Below are positions 1-12,862 of a stretch of 64,000 nucleotides of DNA, one piece after another (the stretch's first letter is position 1; each line of letters begins with the position of its first letter). The position numbers and the translations under genes are program-made. Origin of the DNA: Mesodorylaimus sp. YZB2_4 (lineage: Eukaryota; Nematoda; Enoplea; Dorylaimida; Dorylaimidae); contig JASANH010001446.1 in the NCBI GenBank assembly GCA_030248295.1, forward strand, positions 744,001 through 808,000, given 5' to 3'. Below the pieces are notes generated by a model. The model was not told the origin of the DNA and searched no databases. It was given only the letters and a program-made list of their open reading frames with translations.

Positions 1-644
1 GGGAAAGTGGTTCCACTACGGTCTGGTCCTCGCCTACGAGAACATTCGTCGATACACGGGCGCCGGCAAAAAGTTCAGGTTGACCATGGGAGATTCGGAG
101 GACGCCGGGGTGTTCTTTTTCGCCTTGCTGCTAGTGATGGTCTACCTGTGTCTGGCTGCGACGCTCTACTCGTCTCTGCTGCGTGATTGGACATTCTGGC
201 AGGCCTTCTATTTCTTGTACCAGTCCGTGTCCCTGGTAAGTCTTTCGTCGTGCCCTTCCCTGCCGCCAACCAAGACAGCCATTTCAGATCGGTTTCGGCG
301 ACATCGCATTGGAGGAAGAGGAGGCCTCGTTCGTAATGATCCACCTAACTCTCACCACAATCGGCATCACCATGCTGGCAATGTGCTTTTTCATTTTGCG
401 TGATTGGTGGTCGCGGGTGGTCGAAGCAATTTCTAACGAGTTGGCCAGAAAATTGAATCTGGTGGCGCCTGTTCCTCAAAGCGGTGCGGTCGGCGAAGAC
501 GACGACACGTTGCGGTCAATCTCGGCCACGTTTAGCCAGGACCTGGCGGAGGAAACACGAAGTCCCAGTCCGAAACACAGCATCAGCAGGACGCCTTCGC
601 CCAAAAAAAGGCGGATTTCGAAGAAGGGGAAAGGGAAATCGTGA
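1..644 (+). CDS. Two-pore-domain (K2P/TWK) potassium channel, 3' part only
   Basis: This is the C-terminal half of a background K+ leak channel of the plasma membrane; the gene begins before the window. Exon 1 (1-235) and exon 2 (288-644) join in phase 0 across a 52-bp GTAAG...CAG intron. The joined protein has a linker, a hydrophobic M3 (FFFALLLVMVYLCLAATLYS), a second pore loop reading SVSLIGFGDI across the splice junction, a hydrophobic M4, and a basic Ser/Pro/Lys tail ending in TGA at 642-644. The order M3-P2-M4 is the K2P signature. The usual Thr before IGFGD in the filter is Leu here. The subfamily cannot be set without the N-terminal half. Confidence 0.85.
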
Positions 645-1797
645 TCATGAATGCTCTCTTCACTTAATCGTTCGTGTTGGTTTTGTGTGCTCAAATAAGA
701 TCGTAAGAGCAAATGCAAGAGATCATAGTTCGTGAAGATTCGGTCACCTGTATGGTTTTGCGGATTAACTAGTTGCTCTCGTTGGGTTCCTCTTACTAAA
801 TACCTGGCCATGAGGATTCTTCAGACGTTTCTCATAAAACACTCTAAAACTGTATTCCCGATTTATTCGCCCATCAACTGGCAGGTGCTTGTTCTCGTAA
901 CTTTCGATTCGGTACCAGACACCTGTCTTTTTTACTGCAAGCTACTCTCTCACTCAGTTCTTCACCCGCATTGCTCTGACATCTGGCTACATGGGCAGGA
1001 CATGCACATCTTAGGTCACACGCCGTTATCAAGCACTTGCCATCTAGGGCGAACTATCGATAAATCATTGTGTCAGTCGACGTTCATTGCAACGTCTTCT
1101 CGATCAGACAGGGCTCGGGCTCGTCCGCGTCCGCGTGTCTTAAATCTGTCAGGCTGATGGGGACATACGAATTAGATCCCAGTGTCGCCCTGTGTGGTTG
1201 AGAACAAACTGTCCATGTTCTTGAGGTTGTATGATAAATTATCGGTCTGACAAATGGAGTTTTATTAGGCGCATGATTAGCACAAGCTCAGCTGCTTAAA
1301 AATATAGGATTGGAAAGGTTGAGATGATATACTACTGTATAGCTAGGCTGGCCTTCTCGGCTCTAAAGCTCAAGAAGCCAATTAAAGAGCGAGAAAATTG
1401 ACTAAGAGTCGTAAGTCGCCCGCAATCATGCACGGTGTGGAGACAGAGCTTCAGCGCATTTTCTGATAGCTGGAATGAAACTCAGATCGGCCAGTTTCCA
1501 GGCTCAGATCGGTCAAGCAATCTATGACAGACATTTTTCGTCGTTCCACTACCAGGGTAGGATCTTCATGGTCTTATCAGATCTTAGCGGCTGCATTATC
1601 CGCGCAGATTGTATAACGCGATGCTTCAGAGCGTGAGCCCCAGCTGATTCATTGTCACTCTACAGTCTCGATATTATGCTGCATGCAAGACTAGCTTTAC
1701 ACTTTATTTGTTCACTCTATTGTTACTTGCATCCGATGGATGGCAGCCCTACAGCTCGGTTCGATCACTAGTCTTTGCTATTCTGTCTTTACGAAAA
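645..1797. other. Intergenic, no gene seen
   Basis: This stretch lies between the K2P stop and the DUF4139 start. Open frames are short and show no family motifs or convincing splice pairs. It should hold the 3' UTR of the channel gene and the promoter of the next gene, but no clear TATA box or poly(A) signal stands out. Confidence 0.6.
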
Positions 1798-3898
1798 ATG
1801 AACGAGCCATCGTTAAGGAAACCCCGGGTCGCTTTCGATGTGAGCAGGTTGAAAATTATAGAAGCGTCGGTGTACCTCGACCGAGCTGATGTAAAACGAA
1901 AGATTGAGCTCAGCGTGGCGGCAACTGGTCGCATGGAAGTACTCATCGAACGGATGTCGCTGCACCTCGATGTGTCTTCGATTCGCATCGCTTGCGATAA
2001 AGATGCTGTCATCGATCGCGCTGTGATCACGAAACGAAGCACGTGTGAGGTAAGCCACCCGAAAACCTGAAAGTTTGATGTTTTCGCTTTGCGTCTCTGA
2101 CTGCGCTTTGGTCTCCAGGACCCGGTGCGTCTAGCCAAAGTGGAGGAAATGCAGACGGCATTGCAAGACTTGGTAACCAAAGAACATGATGTGAATGGAG
2201 AATTCGCTCGAGCCAAGGAGCAGCGGACGATGTTTGAAAATATCATGCAGTATCAGGGCAATCAAGTGAGCCGCATTGGTTATTTCTCGAATGATTTTTT
2301 CGGTACTGTATGTTTCCGTTTAAGCAACCATTTGAGAACGTCTCCAAATTTCTTGCTCGATGCACAGAACCGCTGAAGAAAATGGACGACACGATCGGAC
2401 AGTTGAAAACCCGTCTGGTAAAGCTCCACAAGGACATGAAAGCGCTTCGAAGCGAGTTGGAACGACTGGAATCTGGTGGCCCTCGATGGTGCGAGCTAGG
2501 CACCTTTTGCTTTCACCCACTCGAAGTGTAGCATTCCATTTTCAGGTCGGTTCTGATCCAGGTGGATATCCAGCGCCAGGGCCCTGTCGAAATGATGCTG
2601 TCTTACGCTGTCTACTCCGTGTCCTGGACCGCTGGCTATGTCATGAAGGTCGATTCAGAAAAACGCCAGATGCAGGTATATGGGCACGTCAGTCCTGTGG
2701 GTTCGCATCTCTTATCCTTTTTTCTAGCTTACCTACTTGGGCCTGATTAGTCAAAAGACGGGAGAAGAATGGAATCAGGTCGATTTGCGTTTGATCAGTG
2801 CTCGGTATGGATGCGAGTGCGGACGCGCGCCTTCGCTTGGAAAGTGGAAACTTCTGGCCATCGATGACAAGTACGGTCCTTGATAAGCTGCCAAAATATT
2901 CTTTCTCATCAGGTTTTTTTATTAGAAAAGCGCAGGTGCCAGTAGCAAGCGTGACTAGCCCATGCTCAGCTCCGATCATGACGGACAATCCTCGAAGCGA
3001 AGCACCGAGTGAGATTACTGCCCCCTTCGAGGATGTCAGCGTTGATGTCGAAGTGGTGTGTCGACGTACTATGAATCAAGCTTTGGGAGCTCAGGTGCAA
3101 TACACTGTTTTTTAGGAAAGCGAAGACGGTACCTTGCACTGCCTGTTCTACTCCTTCTGCGAATCTATACCATCGGATGGGGAAGAGTATGAGGTAAGAT
3201 CATTCTGGGTCTCCCTTACATCTTTTGAACACTGATTATTTCAGGTTATCATGGCGACACACAAGCTGCCTGTCGAACTGTTTTACGAATGCGTGCCGCG
3301 TCGAGCTCAATACGCATTTCTGAAAGCGGGTGCCATCAACACAACTGGCACTCCTTTGCTGCCCGGTCGAATGTCGGTCTACTTGGACAATAACCTAGTA
3401 ACCCATTCGGCCATCATGAATACCATCTTCCTTCGCGTACGCTTTGAATGCTTGCTGGGACCCGATCCAGCTGTGCAGGTCGAATACAAAGAAACTGCGG
3501 CTACTTACAATGCCCCCATCCTCGGTTTCTTCTCCAAGCCTATGTCGTCGACCATCTTTGAACAACGAACAATCGTCAGGAACACTCGGGACTTTCCAAT
3601 CGCCGTCAAATTGTTTGACATGGTTCCGATCAGTGCAGACGACTCGGTGAAGGTATGAGCCTTGATAACGAGTGCCCCTCGGTTCATTTTATTCTACTGT
3701 ATACTCTAGCTGACACTGAACGAACCGAACCTTGATCTGTTGTACAAGCAAACATCGGGCGTCATGCACTGCAAGGAAGAAGGGTGCTTGATCTGGGACG
3801 TTTTCGTGGCAGCGAAAAAAGATACCCAAGTGGTGGCCAAGTACACGGTCCAGTATCCAGCTGGGAAAACGATCAAATTGACGGAAAAAGTAAAGTGA
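1798..3898 (+). CDS. DUF4140/DUF4139 protein (F37C4.5 / MuiA-like family)
   Basis: Nine exons fit with consistent phases: 1798-2049, 2119-2265, 2325-2488, 2546-2675, 2728-2870, 2926-3055, 3116-3193, 3245-3652 and 3710-3898. They encode about 546 residues, a normal family length. The N-terminal DUF4140 part contains EASVYLDRADVKRKIEL. A Lys/Glu-rich coiled coil covers roughly residues 85-190. The DUF4139 beta-domain follows, with SWTAGYVMKVDSE, LTYLGLISQKTGEEW and LPVELFYECVP. The family occurs in nematodes (C. elegans F37C4.5), fungi and bacteria (mucoidy inhibitor MuiA). Its biochemical role is unknown to me. No signal peptide or membrane segment is visible. The start is the first ATG of exon 1; the family call is firm. 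Confidence 0.88.
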
Positions 3899-6800
3899 TC
3901 ACTGATTCTGAGAGGCCGGCACAGATTGTACTTTAAAGAGGCACCATTAATGTAAGCGACTAACAAATTTTTACCGTTTGTTCTTCTCGATCATTGCAAC
4001 ACTAGTCACTAACCAGTTTTCAAGTGACCATATCGTGCATGCATTATTCCGAGTCCGATAATAATTCCTTTAAACTTTTTAATATTCCCAAGGGTCGGTG
4101 TGGTGATTTGCTCTGTCTGTGGCTTTCGCCGCGTTGTGCCTATGGAATGTGTAACCAATTTTCCAAATGGCTGCCAGCGTTTCGCGCATGCGCCGAGCAA
4201 ACGAATCCTTTTTTGAAGGGAACCTGTTCTCGTCAACACATACCGAAATAGTGCTTCGTTGCACCGGACTCTCGTAATTTACAGTTAACGAGACAATCGC
4301 GCATCGCTTTGCTTTAGAACTTACCGAGTGTAGCACAGTCTTTGTAGGCCATATTGAAGAAGCCTCCTCCTGTCTGTCACAAGATGGATGGAGGGATAAC
4401 GGAAGATGAAAAACTCCAAAGTTTGACAAAGGGGGAGAACTATTCTTGTTCGCTGACTCTTTTTGTTAGTCGTGCGCATCGTCGTCGTGCGCTAGGCGAA
4501 TCGGGTACAGCAGTGAAATGATGGGTTTTGTCAGACTTGTAGTTTTTAAGTTGACTCCATTTTTTGAATCTTGCTCTCCTTTCGAATTGTCTGCAGACGG
4601 AGCTTCCTGCGTAGGTTTGGTTGGAGGAGATGTGTAGGTGCTTTGATCGATTTTGGTCTATTTGGTCTATTGTTACTGGATCGATTCGTGCATTTATTGT
4701 CAGACGATAGTAAGGAAGGACTAACGTTTATGCATCTTATGAGTAAGGTTACCAGCTTGACTGATATCATTCAGATCATTAATCTGTCTCTCGGTATTCC
4801 AAGTCGAGGAGGTTACCTTGCCGTTGTCACTTGTGTAACAGACGACTTTGGAAGGTAGCCTCGACCCGACCTGGGATGCCCATCGATCACGGCGTGCTGC
4901 AATGAAGTGTTAGTTATTTATTGTTTTGCTAATCTAGTTCGTATGGCCCCAAGCGAGTATCCCATTTCACTCAGGCCTCACTATTCGCACGCTAAACGAG
5001 CGTGAGAGTGGGACGTCTCGTTGCTTTGCTCTTTCGAATCAAAACCGATTTTGGTCCATCAAAGGCCCAACCGGTTCATCAACGTTCGATGTACTATGAC
5101 GCATGTTCCTTGCATGTGCTACCGAAAATGAGCGATGGCATCCGTGTCTTTTAAAATCCACTGAAGCAATCCGAGTCGCTCCCTCAAATGCGCATCCTGT
5201 TTCTCATCTTCGCTTGCATAATTTACTTTCTTCGTCTTCCTTTTCAAAATCGATTAACCGAGATTCAAAAATTGTCACAGGGGATGCGTATGTAGTATAA
5301 GAGGAGCGAGTCGGCGCAGTTTCCTCAGTCAGCTTTTTTGACGTTGTTTATTCAAATGCTAGCATTGGCACCCGGCCCGCTACTCGCCTACTTACTCAAT
5401 CCGCCCTCCACCACCAATACGAGAATTGGTTCTTGTTCTTCGAGCCTGCCTGAGAAACAGAAACTTCTCACCCGGGACTGAGCAACGAAATGAGCAGACA
5501 GCACCGAGTCGAGTCACAATGGTGGGCAAATCGAAAAATGGTCTCGTTTCTTGCTACATTCCTACGAATACCTAACCGAGGTCATTAGTCAGAGATAAGA
5601 GACTAGCATAGCCTATACCTAGAGCTGCTTGATTAGACTAGGCTCATCCTGTTCAGAAGAAAAGAAAACATTCCTTTTGTGTTGTCAAGATCAGTTTCGT
5701 GCCATGTGTGCCCATTTGCTATTATTATCAGTTCACTCCGCCAATGCTCTCTTGGTTGGCCTCGGGCGCGTGTGCTTCATTATGCACTAGCAGCTGCGTT
5801 CTAGTTCGTCTCTTTTCCCTAGCTTCTTACATTTTCATCAGTGGCTAGCAAAGTTCGTATGAGTTGAGTGGTTCGTGGGGACCTTCGATGCACCTTTATC
5901 ACTGTCTGAGCGCTTGATGTTCCAAACGGCCACCTATCTTTAGCCACTAGATGGTGGCGTGCGCGTGTAGTCATGCTTCCTGCGGCTGCCTTCCGCATAC
6001 TGTCTTCCGTCCATGTTGCCAAAGCACGAATTGGAAGAAGCTACTTAGCCGAGGTGATGCCAGTGATTCCATTAATGAAGGCCCGTGTGAAGCGCCCTAT
6101 CCGTGAAAGTTCAGGCTTCCCACTCATCCGCTCACGTTTCCCGAGGACATTCGCTCCTATCAACGTAAACTTCGCGCGGAGACGAGACATACATTGGCAC
6201 AAACGGTTCAACCACTCACTTCCTCGGTTCGTGCCCCACTCCTATACTTCCCTCTTCTCTAACTTCCATTTACTCAATTTGTAATTTTCCTTTAGCTGGC
6301 CACCTTGCAATACTCAGAGGTGCCGTTTTTCATGTTCCGCGCGCGTCTGACAATGAGTGCGAGAGCAGCTAAGAAATGTTTATACCGTTCACTCGAAAAA
6401 CTGATCTGCTCGTGCTTTTAGCTTCGAACCTTCACGCCGCCCTTCCACTATCAAGGCCATTTGGATTTCATTCTTGTGGCCAAACTCTTTTTCGGAAACC
6501 GGTCGCCAATAAGCACTTGTCATTTCTTAGTGCGGAACTAGCTTGCACGTATTTATCTCCCTTCCCATCTCGGCCACCGAGAATGGAAACTAGTGGCATA
6601 TTCGAGAACAAATGACGCCGGTATTGCACCAGTCTAGCGAAGGCCATTTTTTAATCTAACGCCTTTAGCGTCATTAGAAGATCCAGCCCAGCCAGGCTCC
6701 AAGCCCTTTATGACCAATTTAGGAAAAGGGCGCAGCCTCCCCGTTTCAGCCTGTATTGAGAGCCAGGGACAAGCTCCTACATTTCCTTATTGTCTTTACC

Positions 6801-7487
6801 CCGGCTCTCTTTCTTTGAAATGAAAGGTTTCTGCTTGTTTTCTTTCTATTCTTTTTCTTCAAAGAAGGATTTAGTGTTGCCCGAAAGGGTAAACGTGATC
6901 AAAGCGGTCGTGGTCGTGAAATGTGATCGTACCAAACAAACTGAACTTAAATTCAACGTCCTTTCCTCACAGCCGCGCCTACCGTGGCCCGTTAAAAGAC
7001 TAAAACGTTTTCTTTCCTTTAAATTCCATGACTCATCAGAACCTCTCATTATGCATTTTTGGCCTGCAAGGTATGAGGGCAGTAAACGTTCGTACATGGC
7101 CATCGGTAATAGATGTGGCCTTATGCCGATGTAACTTTTAAAGACTGACTCATCGCGGTGCCAAATCGGTTTTGGCCGCCGCAAGCCGCGAGTCAAGGAC
7201 CTCTCGACTATCCTTGAAACGGCGAGAATATTTCTCACGCGTCAGCCTGCGAGTTTTTCTGTAACACGGACACTAGGGAGAATGTAGCGTTTACTCGCGT
7301 TACTCTCTCTAATGTTCTCAAAAGTGAAAATTGACTCTGCACTCTCGTACCTATTCGACTTTTTGTAAGCCAGAACAACTGCATGTTGTTTCATTGAAAT
7401 CTCGTCCTGATTCGAACTCCATTTTATATTTCTAGATCTATAAGCAACGTATCGCCCGACTGTTTCCCTGCATTTTCGGTCAACAAA
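3899..7487. other. Long intergenic region, no gene recognised
   Basis: About 3.6 kb without a recognisable coding exon. Short frames exist, for example about 4571-4858 (+) and 6846-7238 (-), but they lack motifs and paired splice sites. The 3' end presumably includes the promoter and 5' UTR of the exchanger gene. Confidence 0.55.
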
Positions 7488-10400
7488 ATGGCCCGTACTA
7501 CGTTTTGCCGATTCGTAGCCCTTGCAGTTGCATTCAGTTGTATACAAGGATCCCAAACATCCCGTATCGAACATAACTGTTCGAACGAAGTGGTCCAATG
7601 CAAGGATGGCATTGTGGTACCAATGTGGAGACCTGTTGATAACCTATCAACTGGTGATAAGGTCGGTCGTGCCATCATATATTTCTTGGCCCTTGCTTAT
7701 TTATTTTTGGGCGTTAGCGTACTGGCGGATCGATTCATGGCCGCCATTGAAGTGATCACGTCGCAGGAGCGTACAGTCACGTTGACCAAGGCTAACGGAG
7801 AGAAAGTCAGCTTCACAGTACATGTATGGAATAAGACTGTTTCCAATCTGACATTGATGGCACTGGGTTCGAGTGCACCTGAAATTTTGTTATCCATTAT
7901 TGAAGTGTGCGGAAATGGATTCGAGGCAGGCGAATTAGGCCCAAATACGATCGTAGGCTCGGCCGCTTTTAATTTATTTATGATTATAGCCATTTGCGTC
8001 TATGTGATCCCTTCGCCAGATGTCCGGCGACAGAAGCATCTGCGCGTATTTTTCGTGACAGCCTGTTGGAGTATCTTTGCCTATGTGTGGCTGTACTTGA
8101 TCCTAGCCCAGATTACTCCCAACCAAGTTGACTGGTGGGAAGGACTGCTCACGTTCCTATTTTTCCCCTTGACGGTCCTCATGGCCTGGGTGGCCGACCG
8201 CAAAATGCTCGTCTATAAGTATATGTCAAAAAGCTATAGGCAAGATCATCGAAGAGTGTTGGTCGGGGGCGAACGTGGCGATATGGACGGGCATTTAGAA
8301 TTGGGCGACGGTGAGAAGAAGCGTCCTCAACTGCGCGCTATCGATAACGGTGGCCCCGCTGTGGCCACCGACGGAGCCAACAATAAACTACTGGCTAATG
8401 CGGACGGTGTGGAAGGCTTGGGCTCGGAAGTGCAGGCGTACGAGGAACAGCGAAGGGGTTATTTGGAATTGTTGCGTGATCTTCGTCGAAAACACCCTAA
8501 CAGCGACTTGGCTGCATTGCAGCAAATGGCCGAGTATGAAATGTTGAGCAGGGCGCAAAAAAGTCGCGCCTTTTATCGAGTAGCCGCTACGAGAAAGATG
8601 ACGGGCGGTGGTAACATTGTCAAACAGAAACTTCAAAAAGTATTGCCTAAAAAATCAGTTTCTGGTAACGAAGCTTTGACCGAAGAGGAAATCGCCAAAC
8701 AACGCACTTGTCGAGTATTTTTCGATCCTGGTCATTATACAGTTTTGGAGAATGTAGGCACTCTCAATGTGAACGTGGCTCGCGAGGGTGGTCCCCCAGA
8801 TTTGACCGTCCTGGTAGATTACCGAACAGAGGACGGGACGGCCAATGCCGACTCCGATTACATACCCACCAAAGGCACTTTGGTATTTACACCCAATATT
8901 TATCAGCTACAAATTCCGGTCGATATTGTCGATGACGATGTGTTCGAGGAAGATGAATATTTTTACATTCATTTGGAAAATCTCAGGATTAAGACCAAGG
9001 ACGGATTGGTCATTGACCCGCAGAAGACAGGATCCACTTTTCCCTTGGCCCATTTATCACAACCTTCTACAGCAACGGTCATGATCCTGGATGATGACCA
9101 TGCTGGTGTGTTCAGTTTGGAACAAAACGAGTACTTCGTCTCTGAAAATTCCGGCTACTTGAATGTGAAAATATTGCGTTCGAGTGGTGCCCGTGGACTG
9201 GTAATTGTTCCGTACAGGACGATCGATGGATCCGCCGTCGGAGATCGAGACTATGAACGCAAGGAAGGACAGCTGACTTTCGAAAATGATCAGATTGAGT
9301 AAGTGGTCACCCTGCGGTTTCTGTATCTGAATGTGCGAGAGCCATCCACCAGGCCCTCGGACATAACTTTTCGCTGCCTCTTCCTCGAACTGTACCCCTG
9401 CCCTCTTCTTTTACTTCTCAGATGGGCACCTTTTAAACTATTTTCAAACTCCTACCTAAACCGTTTCTGCGGGTTTGCAAACTAGCGAGCAACCATTGTA
9501 CCAACCCTTTGTGGTCGCCCTTTTGTACCTACTTGAACTTTATTACTTTCCTGGATCAGGCCGTCGGGGACAAGACGAATTTAGTTCAAGACATGATTTA
9601 TGATTCCTTCTGTTGGCTCATGTTTCTGCCAATCGCTTTCGAATGACGTCAATGAACCATTAGGAGTAGTCTCGTTAGGATGCCTCTAGGCGGAACTGGT
9701 AGTAAGGTGGAGACGACATCTAACTTGTCTTGGCTTGGTTGCTGTCCTTGTGTTTTTGAATTAGTACCACATTTTACTGGCGTCTTTCTTATGCAGGTAG
9801 TAAGTAAGTGGCAGAATGGGCGGGCAGTTCGCTCCATTTATTTCATGTCAACTGGCATTTGCTCAAGCTAGCTTTCACAGATTTTGTTGCTGATTGTGTT
9901 TAGAAGAGGAGCATAGACAAACGTTCAACCACTTCAACCATTAAGTTTTAGACAGGTGATAAAAAGAAGACGTTAACGCGAACTGTGTAACTGGTCACGA
10001 ATCAGGCACCAGTACGTACTTCACTGTCATCTCTTTTCACACAGTTGTGTGAACAAGACTAGGTGTCTAAGTGTTTGTGCAAAAACTAAATTGGTCGATG
10101 AACAATTAAAAGGGAGGCTGCTAGACCAGACTCGAAGCACTGCTGAGTGCTTCAATATAGGCACTGAAAAGATCATAATAAAAGGGCACACTGTATCCTG
10201 AGGCAAGAAATATGAGTAGGCACATTGCAAGGGCAGCGTTCTTCCATACATTTGCCAACATCTACAAGATAAGAATGCGCCTATGGTGCTAGGAGTACGT
10301 GCACACTAACCTTGAAAAAGAAAGGATCTTTTTATTTGAATTTCAGACAAACGATCACGATAGGCATCGTCAATGATGAAGAGTACGAAAAAGACGAAAC

Positions 10401-12862
10401 GTTTTTCATCGAGTTGGGAGAACCTATTTGGGCTAAAAAATTATCAGGTATTGCCTTTTCAGTCATTTTACAGAAGGCGCACAAAGCAAGAACACATCTG
10501 TTCCCTCTCACAATTCCATTATCAGATAGAACCATACATTCTCATTGATATCACTCTTCGCTTATTATGATCATGCTGATCTGATTCTAGGTTTACACTT
10601 CTGCACACACCTTCATACCTTCGCTGTGTACATGCTGCAACACTTGTGCCACATGCTAAAACAAAAAGCTCATCGCTACTTCGCCTGTTTTCTTCCCACT
10701 GTTCACTTCCTATTTACTGGACCCTTTCACTGCATTATTAGTGCCTGCATCCCAGACTTTTACCTGCCGTATTTCACAAGAACTCTTTTTAACCTTTCGA
10801 TAAGCTCACCCCACTATTTCAATCTTTGCTCTATCCAGATGACGCACGCATGATAAGTCGATTCATCAGGCGACAAATGCGAGATAAGAAAGCGGAAGGT
10901 GATCCGATACTTTACCAGAGTGCTGTAGCAATAATGTAGAAATTATTACCCACATTTTTTATATTCACACACTTACCCTATAATGTGTTCTGCATGTGAC
11001 TCAGTGGTGTGTACTGTAACCGAGCTTCTTTATTTTTCAAAATTTTATCCCACTTGGATAACCACTTTGTTCGACCAGCACTGTTTTCAGAAGAAGAAAA
11101 GGCGCAAATATTGAAACAAGGCACGTTCACCAAGTTTTTCAAAAGAGGTATTGTAGCCGTCATGGCGCCAGGAAGGCTTTCGTCCCGTCATCTCTGTGTT
11201 GTGCTAGCCTAAATCTTTTAACCATGGGGTTTGTGTGCCGGTGCTTGGCTGCTTCACCTTTGGCTACCTCACTGAATGATCATTTCACTACCGACATTCA
11301 TCTTATCTTACCCGTCTGTTCTGTGCCGTTTATGCAGCCTTACCCTCTGCTTCAGCGTTGAGCACACTTTCTAGGCTATGAACTTGTATTTGTGTTTCAG
11401 ATAAAGGGCAAGAAGGGGCACTAACAGACCTGGGAGAAGAGGAGGCAATGATAGCGGAATTGGGAAGACCAAGACTGGGCGACGTTTCTAAATGTGTTGT
11501 GAAAATTAAAGAAAGCTATGAGTTCAAGGTAAGAATTGTATCCGTTTTGGGCGGGGAAATGCGAATATAATGTGTACATGTAAGTGCGCAGAAAATGCTG
11601 AAGAGCAAAGTAGCCACCTCATATCATAAACGGGTGTAACGCTTATTACAAGAACGCTAAGGATGACCAATACGCGGCCTTAAGAAAATGAAGCTTTCAT
11701 CCCTAACCGATTGGGTGACTGATCGATGATACAGCTAGTTTCATTGTTCTTGCAGGGCGTGGTCGATCGTATGCTCAAGACTGCCAACTTGTCCCTAGTG
11801 GTCGGTACGTCATCATGGCGCGAACAATTTGTTGATGCGCTAACGGTCAGTGCAGGTCAGTAACTAATCAAAAACTCAACCGAGCGGACGCATTTCCACA
11901 AAGCGCTTGCTTTTAGGCGACGATGAAGAGGAAGGGTTGGAAGAAGGAGATAAAGAAGAATCGCATCCCAGCTGCGGTGATTATGCCATGCACTTTATTT
12001 CGGTCCCGTGGAAAGTTCTTTGCGCATTTGTTCCTCCTACTGGTACCAGCCTGCCGATGATATTGCAAATGATTTTCCTGTATCGAGTATTGTTTTAGAG
12101 TACTGGAGCGGCTGGGCATGTTTCATAGTCTCGATAGCCATGATAGGCGTGTTCACAGCAATAATTGGTGACTTGGCGAACCATTTCGGTTGTTCAATCG
12201 GTTTGAAAGATGCTGTTACTGCTATCAGCTTCGTCGCTATGGGAACAAGTGTACCTGGTAAGCCATATTTTATCTTTTGTCACCTACCATCATGTGGTCA
12301 CTCAGTATCGCGAATGTGTTGGCTGCAGGAGCATAGACATCTATCATTGCGCCCCTGATCGTGTCACAAGCATAGTGTTCACTCCAATGGTCTTTCACTC
12401 CACTAAATTACCAGCCCTCAATCAACCCTTTCTCAAGCTACCTTGTCTCGTATCACTCACTCAAGGTCATAGCGTATTCCATTTTCAGATACGTTCGCTA
12501 GCAAAGTAGCCGCCGTTCAGGACAAATATGCAGACGGCAGTATCGGCAACGTAACAGGCAGCAATGCAGTCAATGTCTTTCTCGGCATCGGTATCGCTTG
12601 GACCATATCAGCCATTTATCACAATGTCCAAGGCAATCCTTTCAAAGTCGACGCCGGTACCTTAGCCTTTTCGGTCACCATATTTTGTGTGGAGGCGACC
12701 GTCGCTTTCGTGGTCCTCATGTTGAGGCGGCGACTATGCGGCGGCGAGCTAGGCGGTCCGAAAGCGATGAAAATCTTTACTACAATGTTCCTCGTAGCCC
12801 TGTGGCTTTTGTACTTGATTCTGTCTGGTCTCGAAGCTTATTGCGTCATAGAAGGATTTTAA
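7488..12862 (+). CDS. Na+/Ca2+ exchanger (NCX, SLC8 family)
   Basis: A plasma-membrane antiporter that uses the Na+ gradient to expel Ca2+. Nine exons join in frame: 7488-9298, 10347-10447, 10839-10898, 11091-11147, 11401-11528, 11756-11855, 11917-12042, 12099-12257 and 12489-12862. They give 971 residues, matching the usual NCX length of about 970. A signal peptide (MARTTFCRFVALAVAF...) comes first. The alpha-1 repeat has ALGSSAPEILLS and GSAAFNLF. The cytosolic loop carries two Calx-beta domains with acidic Ca2+-binding runs (DDDVFEEDE, then NDEEYEKDE). The alpha-2 repeat has GTSVPDTFASKVAA and GNVTGSNAVNVFLG. It ends EAYCVIEGF. The large first exon holding the N-terminal membrane domain plus most of the loop is typical. 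Small exons 3-5 sit where NCX genes vary by alternative splicing. Confidence 0.97.

Noticed and set aside
732..1157. 141-codon plus-strand open frame after the K2P gene
   Set aside because: No motif, irregular composition, starts inside the likely 3' UTR of the channel gene.
4571..4858. Hydrophobic 95-codon plus-strand frame
   Set aside because: Starts only at TTG, no splice partners, no recognised family; hydrophobicity follows from T-rich sequence.
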